Source: DASZQL01 sp964391865 (GTDB taxonomy: Bacteria > Planctomycetota > Phycisphaerae > Phycisphaerales > UBA1924). Taken from it: a DNA stretch of 64,000 bases. Location of the stretch: positions 310,001 through 374,000 of the forward strand of contig CAYMNQ010000003.1 in the NCBI GenBank assembly GCA_964391865.1. Direction: 5' to 3'. The translations under genes were made by a program, and so were the position numbers. Under the pieces are notes generated by a model, which was not told the DNA's origin, searched no databases, and was given only the letters and a program-made list of their open reading frames with translations. Positions 44,112-52,903 of this stretch are shown piece by piece (within the stretch, counting starts at the first letter, position 1; the number at the start of each line of letters is the position of its first letter).

Positions 44112-44645
44112 GTGAGCGATCCGACGGGCCAACCTGTTCACGCTGGCGGGGATGCCGCGCCCATGCCGCGCGAGCGATCCGCGCCACTCTTCATCCTCGA
44201 CCCCGGCTGGCTCTTCGTGCTCGCGGGGTCGGTCATCATCGCCGCCGCAGTGCTAATCCCCGCGATCGACGACCTGCGCGACGCGCGGCATCAGCGCGAC
44301 GTCATGCTCAACGAGGAACGCTTCCGCGCCTCGCGCCTGGAGAATTACTCCGCGTTCCTCGACGCGCTGCAGCAGCGCGAGCCGACGCTCGTCCTCGCCC
44401 TCGCCACCACGCAGATCAACCAGGCGCCCGAGCACCTCAAGCCGATCATCACCGAGACGGACGGCAAGCAACTGTCCGCGTCGGTCTTCGCGGAACTCGA
44501 GCCGCAGTTCAAGCCCCTGCCAACCCCGAGCAAGCCCGACTCGCTGCTGCAGCGCTGGGCGAACGACGACCGCGTCCGCCCGTGGATGCTCATCTTCGGC
44601 GGCATCTGCGTCCTCATCGGCATCCTGCCCCCCGCGCGGAAGTAG
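44112..44645 (+). CDS. Small membrane protein with coiled middle, unknown function
   Basis: A 177-residue protein with an N-terminal membrane helix (GWLFVLAGSVIIAAAVLIPAI), a coiled-coil-like charged middle (DDLRDARHQRDVMLNEERFRASRLENYSAFLDALQQRE) and a C-terminal membrane helix (PWMLIFGGICVLIGILPP). Both ends are probably on the same side. No family is recognised. The start is GTG at 44112, with GATAAT ending 6 nt before it, a very clear case of a possible leaderless gene. Confidence 0.75.
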   Translation: MSDPTGQPVHAGGDAAPMPRERSAPLFILDPGWLFVLAGSVIIAAAVLIPAIDDLRDARHQRDVMLNEERFRASRLENYSAFLDALQQREPTLVLALATTQINQAPEHLKPIITETDGKQLSASVFAELEPQFKPLPTPSKPDSLLQRWANDDRVRPWMLIFGGICVLIGILPPARK

Positions 44646-44646
44646 C

Positions 44647-44892
44647 ATTCACCGCGGAGACGCGGAGGGGAGCGAAGAAGGCGCGGATTCTGAAAGAGTG
44701 AGCGAGAACGAAGAGGTCACGACCCACAGATGGTCCAGATGACCCCAGATGAGCGCAGACGCACGCTCTTGCTTTCTTGTCCGGGTTCATCTGGGCCATC
44801 TGTGGCTATCTCCTTCTCTTCATCCGTGTCTATCGGTGCAAGCTGTGGCTTCTTTGCCCTTCTCCGCGCGCTCCGCGTCTCCGCGGTGAAAT
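44647..44892. repeat. Long nested palindromic repeat, copy 4
   Basis: The outer arms are TTCACCGCGGAGACGCGGAG and, inverted, CTCCGCGTCTCCGCGGTGAA, a near-perfect match over 20 bp. The inner arms are CACAGATGGTCCAGATGACC and, inverted, TCATCTGGGCCATCTGTGGC. It fills almost all of the gap between the two genes. Confidence 0.85.
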
Positions 44893-44939
44893 GAATCCGG
44901 GCGGGTTCAAGCATCGCGGCCCGGGCGTAAGATTCCCGC

Positions 44940-47900
44940 GTGAGTCTCACGTTCGAGCAACCGCTGTGGCTGCTGCTGACGCTGGCGATCGTACCGCTGG
45001 CGTGGGCCGGGATGCGCTGGTTCAACACCATGAGCCGCGCCCGCGCGTGGTCGGCGATCATCGCCCGCGCCGTGCTGCTCACGCTCCTCGCCGGCGCGCT
45101 CGCCGGGGCGGCGACGGTGCGCACCAGCGAGCGCCTCGCCGTCGTCGCGGTCTTTGATGTCTCCGATTCCGTCAAGCAGTTCGCCGAACTCGGCGCCACC
45201 CCCGACGGCCGACGCATCGCGCCCACCGAAGCGATGCTCGACTGGCTCAACCGCGCCGGCGCAAGACGCGGGCCGGAAGATCTGCTCGGCGCGGTGGTCT
45301 TCGACGGGCGCTCCATCGCGCTCGCGACGCCAACTCCGGGCAAGCCGGGGCTGACGACGCTGGACTACGCGATGGCGGAGGGCACCGACATCGCCCGCGC
45401 GCTGAAGTTCGCCGCCGCCATCATCCCCGCCGACGCCGCCGGGCGGATCGTCCTCGCCAGCGACGGCAACGAGACTAGCGGCGATGCGCTCGCCGCCGCC
45501 CGCGAAACCTCCGCCGCTCGCGCGTTCTCCGCCGCCGGCGCGGGGCGCTCCGCGTTGCCGATCGATGTGCTGCCCATCACCTACCGCGTGCGGAACGAGG
45601 TGATGGTCGAAGCGATCGACGCTCCGCCCCGCGCGACCAGTCAGTCGAGCGTCACGGTGCGCGTCGTGCTGAACGCCACCGACGCCGCCAGCGGCACGCT
45701 CGAACTCCTGTACGAAGGCAAACCCCTCGATATCAACGGCGAGCAAACCGCCGGCAGCGGCCGACGATTGCAACTCGCGCCCGGGCGCAGCGTGCACCTC
45801 ATCGACGTGAAGCTCGGGCCCGGCGTGGTCCACCGCTTGGAAGCGGTCTTTGTCGCCGACGCCGAGCGCGAGGACCGGCTCGCGAGCAACAACCGCGCGC
45901 AGACCTTCGTCGTCTCGCCCGGCAAGGGATCGGTCCTCATCGTCGACGGCGTGAGCAACGCCGACGCCGCCGGCCCCGGCGCCACGCTCGGACGCACGCT
46001 GAAAGACGCGAAGATCGATACCGTCACCGTCGCGCCGGGCGATGTGCCGTCGGACCTGCTCTCGATGCAGGCGTACGACCTGATCGTCCTGCAGAACGTG
46101 CCCGCGGATGCGCTCTCGCGCGACACGCACACGCTCCTCGCCGACTACGTGCGCGACATGGGCGGCGGGCTGGTCATGGTCGGCGGGCCCGACTCCTTCG
46201 GCGCGGGCGGTTGGAAGGGCACCGCGATCGAGCCGATCCTGCCCGTGCGCCTCGACCTGCCCGAGCAGCTCATCACCCCCTCCGCCGCGGTCGTCATCGT
46301 TCTGGACTCCTCCGGCTCGATGCGCCGATCCATCATGGGCGGCTCGCGCTCGCAGCAGGAAATCGCCAACGACGGCGCGGCCCTCGCCATTGAAACCCTC
46401 GACAAAACCGACCTCGTCGGCGTCATCGAGTTCAACAGCGACTACCGCGTCGTCGTGCCGCTCGCGAAGAACGACAACGCGAAGCAGACCGCGGCACGCG
46501 TCCGCGCCATCAGCTCGCAGGGCGGCACCAACATCTACCCCGCCATGGCGCGGGCCCGCGCGGAATTGTTGAACGTCAAAGCATCAGTCAAGCACGTTAT
46601 CGTCCTCACCGACGGCCGCTCGGAGGGCGAGCCCGACGTCGGCATCAACCTCGCTCAGGAAATGTCCGAAGCGGGCATCACCGTCTCGACCATCGCCGTG
46701 GGCGACGACGCCGACCGCGTGACGCTCTCCCAGATCGCGCGCACCGGGCGCGGCCAGTTCTATCACGTGATCGACCAGAAGCTCCTGCCGCGCGTCTTCG
46801 TGAAGGAGATCCGTGTGGTGCGCAAGCCCCTCATCCGCGAGAGCCCCTTCGTGCCGATCAACGTGCGCGCCGGCTCGCCCCTGCTGAAGGGCGTGCCCGA
46901 CACGTACCCGTCGTTGCGCGGCTTGGTCCTCACGCAGCCGAAGCAGGACCAGAAAGTCACCTACGCGCTCATCACGGGCGAGGGTGAGCCGGTGCTGGCG
47001 CAGTGGTACGCCGGGCGCGGGCAGGTCGCCGCCTTCACCAGCGACGCCCACGACGCCTGGGCCCGAGACTGGCTCAACTGGCCCGGCTACGCGGCGATGT
47101 GGACCCAGATCGCGCGCACCATCGCCCGCCCCCCCGGCGGACGCAACTACGAACTCAACACCGAGATCGTGGGCGACGAACTCCGCGTCCGGCTCGACGC
47201 GGCGGACGACGACGGCGCGCCCATCGGCGAGATGAGCGTCCCCGGCTTCGTCACGCTCCCCGGCGGCGGGCGCGCGGAAGTATCACTCGCGCAGACCGGC
47301 CCCGGCACCTACGAGGGGCGCGTCCCCGCGCTCGAGCGCGGCAACTACGTCGTCGCCCTCGCCCCCAGCGTCGGCACCAAACCCATGCCGCCCGTCTGGG
47401 GCGGCGCGACGCGCGCCATCGGCCCCGAGTTCGCCCGCCTCTCCTCCAACGCCGCCGTCATGCAGCAGCTCGCCGACTCCACCGGCGGGCGCTTGCTTCG
47501 CTGGAACGACCCCGAGAGCGCGAACCTCTGGGACCGTGAGAACCTGCAGCCGACGCGCGCCAGCCTGCCCCTCTGGCCCGCGCTCGTCGCGTGGGCCATC
47601 GGCGTCTTCCTCATCGACGTCGGCACCCGCCGCGTCGCGTGGGACCGGCTCGTCTCGCGCGCTGTCCTCGCGCAGATCCGCGAAGAAGCCTCGGCGGCGG
47701 TGAAGACCCGCGCCGACCGCGCCGCCGCCACCGCGCGCATGCTGCGCACCGTGGGCGAGCGCGTCGACCGGCGCACCGGCGCGGTGTCGTCGAGCAACGG
47801 CCCCGCCGCGCCGAACCTTCCCAGCCGCGACGCCGTCCGAGCCGAGCCGGAGCGCAGCCTCGCCGACGAACTCGAATCCCCCGCTGAACGCGCCGAGCGC

Positions 47901-48158
47901 GAAGCCCGCGAGCAGCAGGAGCAGGAAGAACGGCGCAAGCGCCTGCGCCAGCAGATGCTCAAGCGCGTCGCCGGCGGCACGCTGGCGAGCGACGAAACCA
48001 CCGCCACCCCAGGTGCAACCAAGAAACCCGCGAACGATGGAGCAGCCCCCGGCGGCGACGCTCCGAAGACCGGCGACCTCCTCGCCGCCAAACGCCGCGT
48101 GCGCGAACGCTTCTCCGGCGGCGAACCCCCGCCGGGCGGATCAGTGCCGACGAACTAA
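44940..48158 (+). CDS. Large membrane protein with VWA domain and glutamine-amidotransferase-like domain
   Basis: A 1072-residue inner membrane protein. Two N-terminal helices (PLWLLLTLAIVPLAWAGM and ARAVLLTLLAGALAGAA) are followed by a partial VWA-like region (FDVSDSVKQFAEL), an Ig-like part, a class I amidotransferase-like fold without a nucleophile Cys (VLIVDGVSN to DYVRDMGGGLVMVGGPDSFGAGGW, about 335-440) and a complete VWA domain with the MIDAS motif DSSGSM at 456-461 and LTDGRSEGEPD. Then come a beta-rich part, a C-terminal helix (LWPALVAWAIGVFLID) and a charged coiled tail (AEREAREQQEQEERRKRLR). This resembles the N-terminal BatA-like proteins of planctomycetes associated with MoxR-type ATPases, which are not present here. 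Starts with GTG at 44940. Confidence 0.88.
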   Translation: MSLTFEQPLWLLLTLAIVPLAWAGMRWFNTMSRARAWSAIIARAVLLTLLAGALAGAATVRTSERLAVVAVFDVSDSVKQFAELGATPDGRRIAPTEAMLDWLNRAGARRGPEDLLGAVVFDGRSIALATPTPGKPGLTTLDYAMAEGTDIARALKFAAAIIPADAAGRIVLASDGNETSGDALAAARETSAARAFSAAGAGRSALPIDVLPITYRVRNEVMVEAIDAPPRATSQSSVTVRVVLNATDAASGTLELLYEGKPLDINGEQTAGSGRRLQLAPGRSVHLIDVKLGPGVVHRLEAVFVADAEREDRLASNNRAQTFVVSPGKGSVLIVDGVSNADAAGPGATLGRTLKDAKIDTVTVAPGDVPSDLLSMQAYDLIVLQNVPADALSRDTHTLLADYVRDMGGGLVMVGGPDSFGAGGWKGTAIEPILPVRLDLPEQLITPSAAVVIVLDSSGSMRRSIMGGSRSQQEIANDGAALAIETLDKTDLVGVIEFNSDYRVVVPLAKNDNAKQTAARVRAISSQGGTNIYPAMARARAELLNVKASVKHVIVLTDGRSEGEPDVGINLAQEMSEAGITVSTIAVGDDADRVTLSQIARTGRGQFYHVIDQKLLPRVFVKEIRVVRKPLIRESPFVPINVRAGSPLLKGVPDTYPSLRGLVLTQPKQDQKVTYALITGEGEPVLAQWYAGRGQVAAFTSDAHDAWARDWLNWPGYAAMWTQIARTIARPPGGRNYELNTEIVGDELRVRLDAADDDGAPIGEMSVPGFVTLPGGGRAEVSLAQTGPGTYEGRVPALERGNYVVALAPSVGTKPMPPVWGGATRAIGPEFARLSSNAAVMQQLADSTGGRLLRWNDPESANLWDRENLQPTRASLPLWPALVAWAIGVFLIDVGTRRVAWDRLVSRAVLAQIREEASAAVKTRADRAAATARMLRTVGERVDRRTGAVSSSNGPAAPNLPSRDAVRAEPERSLADELESPAERAEREAREQQEQEERRKRLRQQMLKRVAGGTLASDETTATPGATKKPANDGAAPGGDAPKTGDLLAAKRRVRERFSGGEPPPGGSVPTN

Positions 48159-48457
48159 ACAGTGTCATCGAGACGCAACGCGCGAGCGAGCGTTCCGCAT
48201 CGGGCCCATGTGCCGCATGTGTCTCATGGGCATGAACGAGGTGGAGCGCAGCGCGTCAGCCAAATTGCCGAGCGGGCGTGGGTGTCCGCTCGGCGTGGTC
48301 GCGCCCCGCCGGAAGCCGGCAGACCCCGGTGTCCTCGGGGCCTCCCCCGGAGGGGAGATGGTGGAGGTGTGTCGCGACGGGAGAAGAAATACCGCGCCAT
48401 TCGGGCGCTCCCGGAAACCCCGCGAAAATTCATGCCTCGCGCGGGAGTGCGGTTTTT
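48159..48457. other. Non-coding gap after the VWA gene
   Basis: 300 nt without a gene. GCATGTGTCTCATGGGC-type sequence and a GGCGTGGTCGC block near 48290 are the only notable content. No terminator with a T-run is visible after the VWA gene. Confidence 0.4.
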
Positions 48458-48556
48458 CTTAGAGACTGTTCAGAACCCTACTCACCTTGGTGGCACGGGC
48501 GTCCCGCCCGTGGCCACTCAACCTCGTTCTTGAGGTTCTGAAACAGTCTCTTAGAA
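48458..48556. repeat. MITE-like palindromic element with terminal inverted repeats
   Basis: TTAGAGACTGTTCAGAACC and, inverted, GGTTCTGAAACAGTCTCTTA are the ends of a 99-bp element. The centre holds TGGCACGGGCGTCCCGCCCGTGG, a second palindrome like that at 8921. The left end gives the stop codon (TAA on the - strand) of the next gene. Confidence 0.8.
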
Positions 48557-49102
48557 CGGCGCGCATCCAAGTGGCCGCCGCACTGCTGCGGGGTGCCGCG
48601 TATCCGGGACGAACAAAATAAGCCAGGGCATGCCCGCCACGAACAGCGCGAACATCGCCGCGATGACGAAGTTGCCCCCGAACGGGGTCGCGCGCGCGAA
48701 GACGCCGACGAGTGTCACAGCCGAACCGAGCACCATGAACAACACCATCGCAACAAACCGCCGCCGCTCGCGGCCTGCTGCACGAGCAAACATGCCGCCA
48801 GGAAAGCGCGAACGAAGCTGTGCCCGGCGCGCCGCAACCATCGCGCACAGCAGCACCGATAGGCCGATGAACAGCACTTGGTTTTCGGCAAGTACTCCCC
48901 GCGTGATGCCGTACCAGACACCAGCGATAACAAGAGCGACCGCCGCTCCGACCCCGATCCACCGAACCACACGCCGCCACGCCGCGATCGGCCCCGTGCT
49001 GTTCACCGGGTCAGTCGTGGCCGCGCCCACGACGAACGCGATGTTCGCCGCAAAAGCGGCCGCCGCGAAGAACAACGAATGGATCACTTCAACCGTGCTC
49101 AT
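48551..49102 (-). CDS. Small membrane protein A of the cysteine-module cluster
   Basis: A 183-residue protein with five hydrophobic helices (HSLFFAAAAFAANIAFVVGAA, VVRWIGVGAAVALVIAGVWY, VLFIGLSVLLCAMVAA, VAMVLFMVLGSAVTLVGVFA and NFVIAAMFALFVAGMPWLILF). No family is recognised. The last codons and stop lie inside the MITE-like element, so the end may have been changed by insertion. It is on the same strand as, and next to, another small membrane gene and the precursor at 49723. A protective or export role is only an inference from position. Confidence 0.65.
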   Translation of the reverse strand: MSTVEVIHSLFFAAAAFAANIAFVVGAATTDPVNSTGPIAAWRRVVRWIGVGAAVALVIAGVWYGITRGVLAENQVLFIGLSVLLCAMVAARRAQLRSRFPGGMFARAAGRERRRFVAMVLFMVLGSAVTLVGVFARATPFGGNFVIAAMFALFVAGMPWLILFVPDTRHPAAVRRPLGCAPF

Positions 49103-49188
49103 AGTGTGTCCGATTCACGGTGCGGTGCTTGAGCTCGTAATGAACAAACAAGATACAGACGCGATCCCGCCCAGTTCGGCCTGGAAGT

Positions 49189-49572
49189 TCAACAAGCACG
49201 CGGCGTCATCAGCAACGCAACCGTCGAGCCTCCGAGGCCGCATACAACCCCGATGGCGGTCGCCCAGCCAATTCCGAATGCGGCATACATAAACAAGCCG
49301 CCGAGTAGCGCACCCCATGCTAGCCACGGAAAGTGAGCGGCCGAGATTCGCCGAGAACGCGGCGGAGTCACCACACTCGTGCCGTTCGAACTGTTGGGGC
49401 GCATCTTTCGGTTGAGCATGAGCGCGAGGGCAGCGGCTCCGACTCCGATCACCGCGCCAACAAGAGCGATCCAACTCCAGCCGAACGCAAATCGCACTAA
49501 GAGCAATCCCGTCACGGCACCGTGCGCTAGCCAAGGCAGGTCGCTGCTGACAAGTCGTGGGGAGGTGATCAT
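49189..49572 (-). CDS. Small membrane protein B of the cysteine-module cluster
   Basis: A 127-residue protein made of two similar halves, each with a conserved phrase: SSDLPWLAHGAVTGLLLVRFAFGWSWIALVGAVIGVGAAALAL and AAHFPWLAWGALLGGLFMYAAFGIGWATAIGVVCGLGGSTVALL. The repeat, with four helices in total, points to an internal duplication. No family is recognised. GGAG lies about 8 nt before the ATG at 49572, which I prefer to upstream Met codons. It lies between the other small membrane gene and the cysteine-module precursor. Confidence 0.7.
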   Translation of the reverse strand: MITSPRLVSSDLPWLAHGAVTGLLLVRFAFGWSWIALVGAVIGVGAAALALMLNRKMRPNSSNGTSVVTPPRSRRISAAHFPWLAWGALLGGLFMYAAFGIGWATAIGVVCGLGGSTVALLMTPRAC

Positions 49573-49722
49573 TGATTGGACTCCGATTGGATTCTTAAGT
49601 TTATCGACTCGAAACGACATGTGCATTGTTCGAAAATCGCCCCGACACACATGTGTGTGTCGGGGCGATGCGTGGTTTCACCGCCGATCCGATTCACTCA
49701 AGCGAATGATCGCGACAATGGC

Positions 49723-50595
49723 TCATGGGATGCACCCGCGAGCCCGCCCGATGCCGATGCAACTAATCGCGCTGTCGCACAACGCGACGGTCCCGCCGAT
49801 GCCCAAGAGAACACACGCGACGCACCCCAAGGTCAGCGTCGCGCCGCAGGCCAGGGTGCATCCCGTAACAGTCGCAACCGCCGAGGCGAGGCAGCCCAGG
49901 AGGAGCGCCTCGCACTTCAGAACATGCCCGACACAGCGCCAATAGCCCCAAGGACCGCCGGCGACTTGCCGTTCACCCGACGCCCCAGAGTCTCCGTCCC
50001 CGACCGCGATCACTTCAGGTTCATCAAGAGCGCCGTCGAGCAGGAACACCACAGACGGATCGTAGTCGGCGACTTCGATCACAACAGCACGCTCGAATGC
50101 ACTGCCCTTCTCATCGATACCCGTGAAGCACATGAACAGGGCGACGAGCGCGGCATCCGACACCCCGACCGTCCCGACGCAGAGTTCAACGTCCAGCGAC
50201 ATCGCTTCGAGCTGAACGGCCTGTTCCGAAGTCAGCGCGCCGACGACCGCAGGTTGCATCGGGTCCAGCGATCGGCGTTCCATCACGCCAACATTGATCG
50301 TCTCGCCGGTCGGCGCGATGGCCTGCGCGATGGATCGCCCGCCATCAGCCCACGCCAGATCGAACTCCACCGCCGCGTTCGGAGCGGGCGTGCTGAACAG
50401 AACCTGGAAGAGGTACTCCTGCGTTTCTTCGATCGTGCGCGCTCGCGTCAAACTCGCGGACTGCGCCGGATCGACCGGCGGCGATTCGTCGCCGCGTGCA
50501 AGCGATGGGAGCGCAGCTATGTTGAGGACGAGCCCCATCATCACCCCGCGCACGAACGCCCCGCACTTCGTCAGCCTGATTCTCATCGTCGTCAT
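49723..50595 (-). CDS. Secreted precursor with C-terminal ten-cysteine hydrophobic module (halocin C8-like)
   Basis: A 290-residue protein. It starts at the ATG at 50595, with AAGGAG 7 nt upstream, and has a signal peptide (FVRGVMMGLVLNIAALPSLARG). The middle, about 30-215, is acidic with a segment ATIEETQEYLFQVLFSTPAPN and no recognised domain. The last 72 residues are hydrophobic and hold ten cysteines with spacing like that of halocin C8, the 76-residue, ten-cysteine archaeal bacteriocin (GCLASAVATVTGCTLACG, then GCVACVLLGIGG). This combination suggests a peptide released from a precursor. Two small membrane genes and a regulator adjoin it. The similarity is judged by eye only. Confidence 0.6.
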   Translation of the reverse strand: MTTMRIRLTKCGAFVRGVMMGLVLNIAALPSLARGDESPPVDPAQSASLTRARTIEETQEYLFQVLFSTPAPNAAVEFDLAWADGGRSIAQAIAPTGETINVGVMERRSLDPMQPAVVGALTSEQAVQLEAMSLDVELCVGTVGVSDAALVALFMCFTGIDEKGSAFERAVVIEVADYDPSVVFLLDGALDEPEVIAVGDGDSGASGERQVAGGPWGYWRCVGHVLKCEALLLGCLASAVATVTGCTLACGATLTLGCVACVLLGIGGTVALCDSAISCIGIGRARGCIP

Positions 50596-50670
50596 GACCC
50601 GACTCCTTCTGGTGTCCCCCCGGCCCGGCGCGCACCACAAGCGCGAACCGCCCGGAAAGGCTGAAAGCCT

Positions 50671-50700
50671 GCCCTCGGCGGGTGGAACGCCGCCGAGGGC
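50671..50700 (-). terminator. Hairpin between the PEP-CTERM-like gene and the cysteine-module precursor
   Basis: GCCCTCGGCG and CGCCGAGGGC form a perfect 10-bp stem with a 10-nt loop. A second stem, GGCT/AGCC around TTTC, adjoins it. No T-run follows, so it may attenuate or only partly terminate transcription. Confidence 0.4.
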
Positions 50701-50864
50701 TCTGGAGAAGAAGAGAATCCGGCGGCGAGATCGCAAGAAACGGAACGCGCCGCCGCCGAACACTCCGCCGCAGGGTGTCCGCCTGCCGCGACGTGAGTTA
50801 TAGAGTGCGACCTTGGATCCCCAAGAATTCGCGCACAAATACATCGATCAGGCAGTTTCGCGCC

Positions 50865-51290
50865 TCACGCGCGCCGACGGCGCGACACGAAGTGCAGCAG
50901 CGCCAGCAGCCCCGCCGCCGGCATGCCCGGCCCGGGGATCAGCCCCGCGCCGCCGTCAGCAACCCCGCCGCCGAAGCCGAACGAACCGCCATCGCCGAAC
51001 GACAAACCCGATCCATCAACAAACACCGGCGTCGTGCCGCTCGGCGGGAGTTCAAACGTGGGCGGGGCGTCGTCGAACAGGGTCGGATCGCCGAGCGTGC
51101 TTGGAAGTTTCAGACCCTCGGGCGGTGTGTACGCGACGGGGCCGTTGCCGTGGATGAGCTTCTTGGGGATGGCTCCGATGCCGGTGGCTAAAGGGGGGTC
51201 GAATGATCCTTGCCCGAAGCATGTATCACCAAGGCCGCCGACTGCAGCCAGGCAGAACAAAGCAGAAAATGGGCGAACAGTGCCCATCAT
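50865..51290 (-). CDS. Small secreted protein with PEP-CTERM-like tail
   Basis: A 141-residue protein with a signal peptide (FSALFCLAAVGGLGDTCFGQ), a Gly/Pro/Asp-rich body (FGDGGSFGFGGGVADGGAG) and a tail IPGPGMPAAGLLALLHFVSRRRRA, which is the same Pro-x-Pro, hydrophobic, Arg4 layout as in the proteins at 1121 and 31914. No enzyme domain. Its start codon overlaps the stop of the HTH-TPR regulator by 4 nt, so both are on one transcript. It could be a small surface peptide sensed or controlled by that regulator. Confidence 0.75.
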   Translation of the reverse strand: MMGTVRPFSALFCLAAVGGLGDTCFGQGSFDPPLATGIGAIPKKLIHGNGPVAYTPPEGLKLPSTLGDPTLFDDAPPTFELPPSGTTPVFVDGSGLSFGDGGSFGFGGGVADGGAGLIPGPGMPAAGLLALLHFVSRRRRA

Positions 51291-52543
51291 CGCGTGCTCC
51301 TGCTGCCCCGACTGTCCTGAGTTCCCGAAAGGATCTTGACTCCCAGCCCGCGAAATGCTGGGAATCGTCCCATCAAAGCGGTGATGTTTGCCCGATCTTC
51401 ATCGTCAATCACATATTCAAAAGTCAGACCGGTCAACTCGCTCAATCGGCGCTGTCCGAGGTACTGCATCGTGAAGGCACGCTCGCGGATAAACCACTGA
51501 TCAAGTCGCTCCGCAATTTCGATTGCCTTTTCAGTGCAAACCGCCACGGTGCGCTGCAGCGATGCACCAGCGAGGTGCCTAAGCGCGATGCTTGCGCCTG
51601 CAATCGCCCACCAGCCGCACGCCTCCAAAGTGTGCGCGTCGATCGCGGACACATCGACCGTGCGATCAAGAACTTTCATTACCTCCTCGATCGCGCGATC
51701 GGGTGAGAGCCGACCTGACTCGACTTCGACCTCTAGAATCCCAGCATCACAGGCGATGGTCATGCCCAGAAGCTCGACCTGCCCGATCTTGTCGGCAGCG
51801 ACTTCAAAGGCGCATCGTGCCGATCGATAGGCACGCGTGCTCCGATCCAAGTGACTTGACGCCAGATCGGGCTCGATGAAAGCGAGTTGAAGATGGCAGT
51901 AGCCTGAAGCGTATTGGGCAAATGCGCCTTCACGCAACGCACGCGGTTCGGAGTCCGCGAGCAGCGCGGCACGCTCATGCACCATGCCTGCCAAGCCCAA
52001 AGCAAGATCGATTCGCCGAAGCTTTACAAGTGCAAGAACGAGATTGGACTGAAGGTGAAGCCGCCTGAAACCGGTCAGCCCTTCGAGCGCGAGACCCAGA
52101 TTCGCCACTTCCGCAGCTTCAATGTGCCGACCCAACAGGTTGAGGCAGGCAGCTTCATTACCGATTGCATGAGCCTGATCGTTCGCCTTGTCAGCGAAAG
52201 TACCCGCAGAACGAGAGGCCGAAAGCGCGCCTCGCACATCTCCAGACTTCAGCCGATCGTGCGCGGCACGCATTGCTTCGTCGTAGTCCTTGCACGAATG
52301 AGATGCTGATGATTCCGCGCGTCGAGCCCCCCAAATCACCCGCGCCACATCCCCCACCGGCCACTCCAGCGCATCCGCCAGCTTCATCACATAATCAAGT
52401 TTCGGGTTCCCCGCTTCGGGGACGAGCCGCGAGACATCGCGCCCGAGATGGGCCGCGAGCGCCTGGCGTGACCACCCGCGCGCAATGCACGCGAGCTCCA
52501 CGAGCTGTTTGATCCGTTCGGCCTGAGCGGCGTCGTCACTCAC
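51287..52543 (-). CDS. XRE-type helix-turn-helix regulator with TPR-like C-terminal domain
   Basis: A 418-residue protein. Residues about 12-70 form an XRE helix-turn-helix (IKQLVELACIARGWSRQALAAHLGRDVSRLVPEAGNPKLDYVMKLADALEWPVGDVARVIWG), and the rest is a solenoid of TPR-like helices (AAEVANLGLALEGLTGFRRLHLQSNLVLALVKLRRIDLALGLA and others). Regulators built this way (the RRNPP group such as PlcR and Rgg) bind short peptides in Gram-positive bacteria; I infer the same could hold here. GGAGG lies 5 nt before the GTG at 52543, which decides that start over a GTG four codons upstream. It overlaps the small PEP-CTERM-like gene. Confidence 0.8.
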   Translation of the reverse strand: MSDDAAQAERIKQLVELACIARGWSRQALAAHLGRDVSRLVPEAGNPKLDYVMKLADALEWPVGDVARVIWGARRAESSASHSCKDYDEAMRAAHDRLKSGDVRGALSASRSAGTFADKANDQAHAIGNEAACLNLLGRHIEAAEVANLGLALEGLTGFRRLHLQSNLVLALVKLRRIDLALGLAGMVHERAALLADSEPRALREGAFAQYASGYCHLQLAFIEPDLASSHLDRSTRAYRSARCAFEVAADKIGQVELLGMTIACDAGILEVEVESGRLSPDRAIEEVMKVLDRTVDVSAIDAHTLEACGWWAIAGASIALRHLAGASLQRTVAVCTEKAIEIAERLDQWFIRERAFTMQYLGQRRLSELTGLTFEYVIDDEDRANITALMGRFPAFRGLGVKILSGTQDSRGSRSTR

Positions 52544-52555
52544 GCGAACCTCCAC

Positions 52556-52903
52556 TCGCGGGTGCCCGCCAACTCATCGCGCCCGCCGCGTGCCACTCCG
52601 ATCATCCACCGCGTGCCGGCAACAGGATCATTCATTCACGATCCATGCGGCCAAAACGCAGTCCACCCTTCTCAAGGTAATCGGACATTGGGCGAAGTCA
52701 ACTTCGCTCTTTTGCACAGAGCGCGCATTTTTGCACGTTTTGCGTTTGTTTGTAATGCGATCGGTGTCTTGAGTCGCTTCGAGCGTTGTCGAGCACTGGC
52801 AACCCGCCGATCGGTCACCAGCTTTCAACACCGCCCCCGCTCAGACAGCGGTTGATTGGGCCGGAATGCTCAGCACGATGCGTTCCGTTCGCGCCGCGAC
52901 TAT
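52556..52903. other. AT-richer intergenic region with repeated motif
   Basis: 348 nt between the regulator and DinB-like genes. The AT-rich centre (52700-52770) carries direct repeats TTTTGCAC and possible promoter sequence; the rest shows nothing recognisable. Confidence 0.45.
52710..52744. promoter_or_regulatory. Direct repeat TTTTGCAC upstream of the HTH-TPR regulator
   Basis: TTTTGCAC occurs at 52710-52717 and again at 52729-52736, 19 bp apart (about two helix turns), with a third, imperfect GTTTTGCG at 52737-52744. Spacing on one face of the helix and position in front of the regulator make an autoregulatory operator plausible. Confidence 0.35.
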
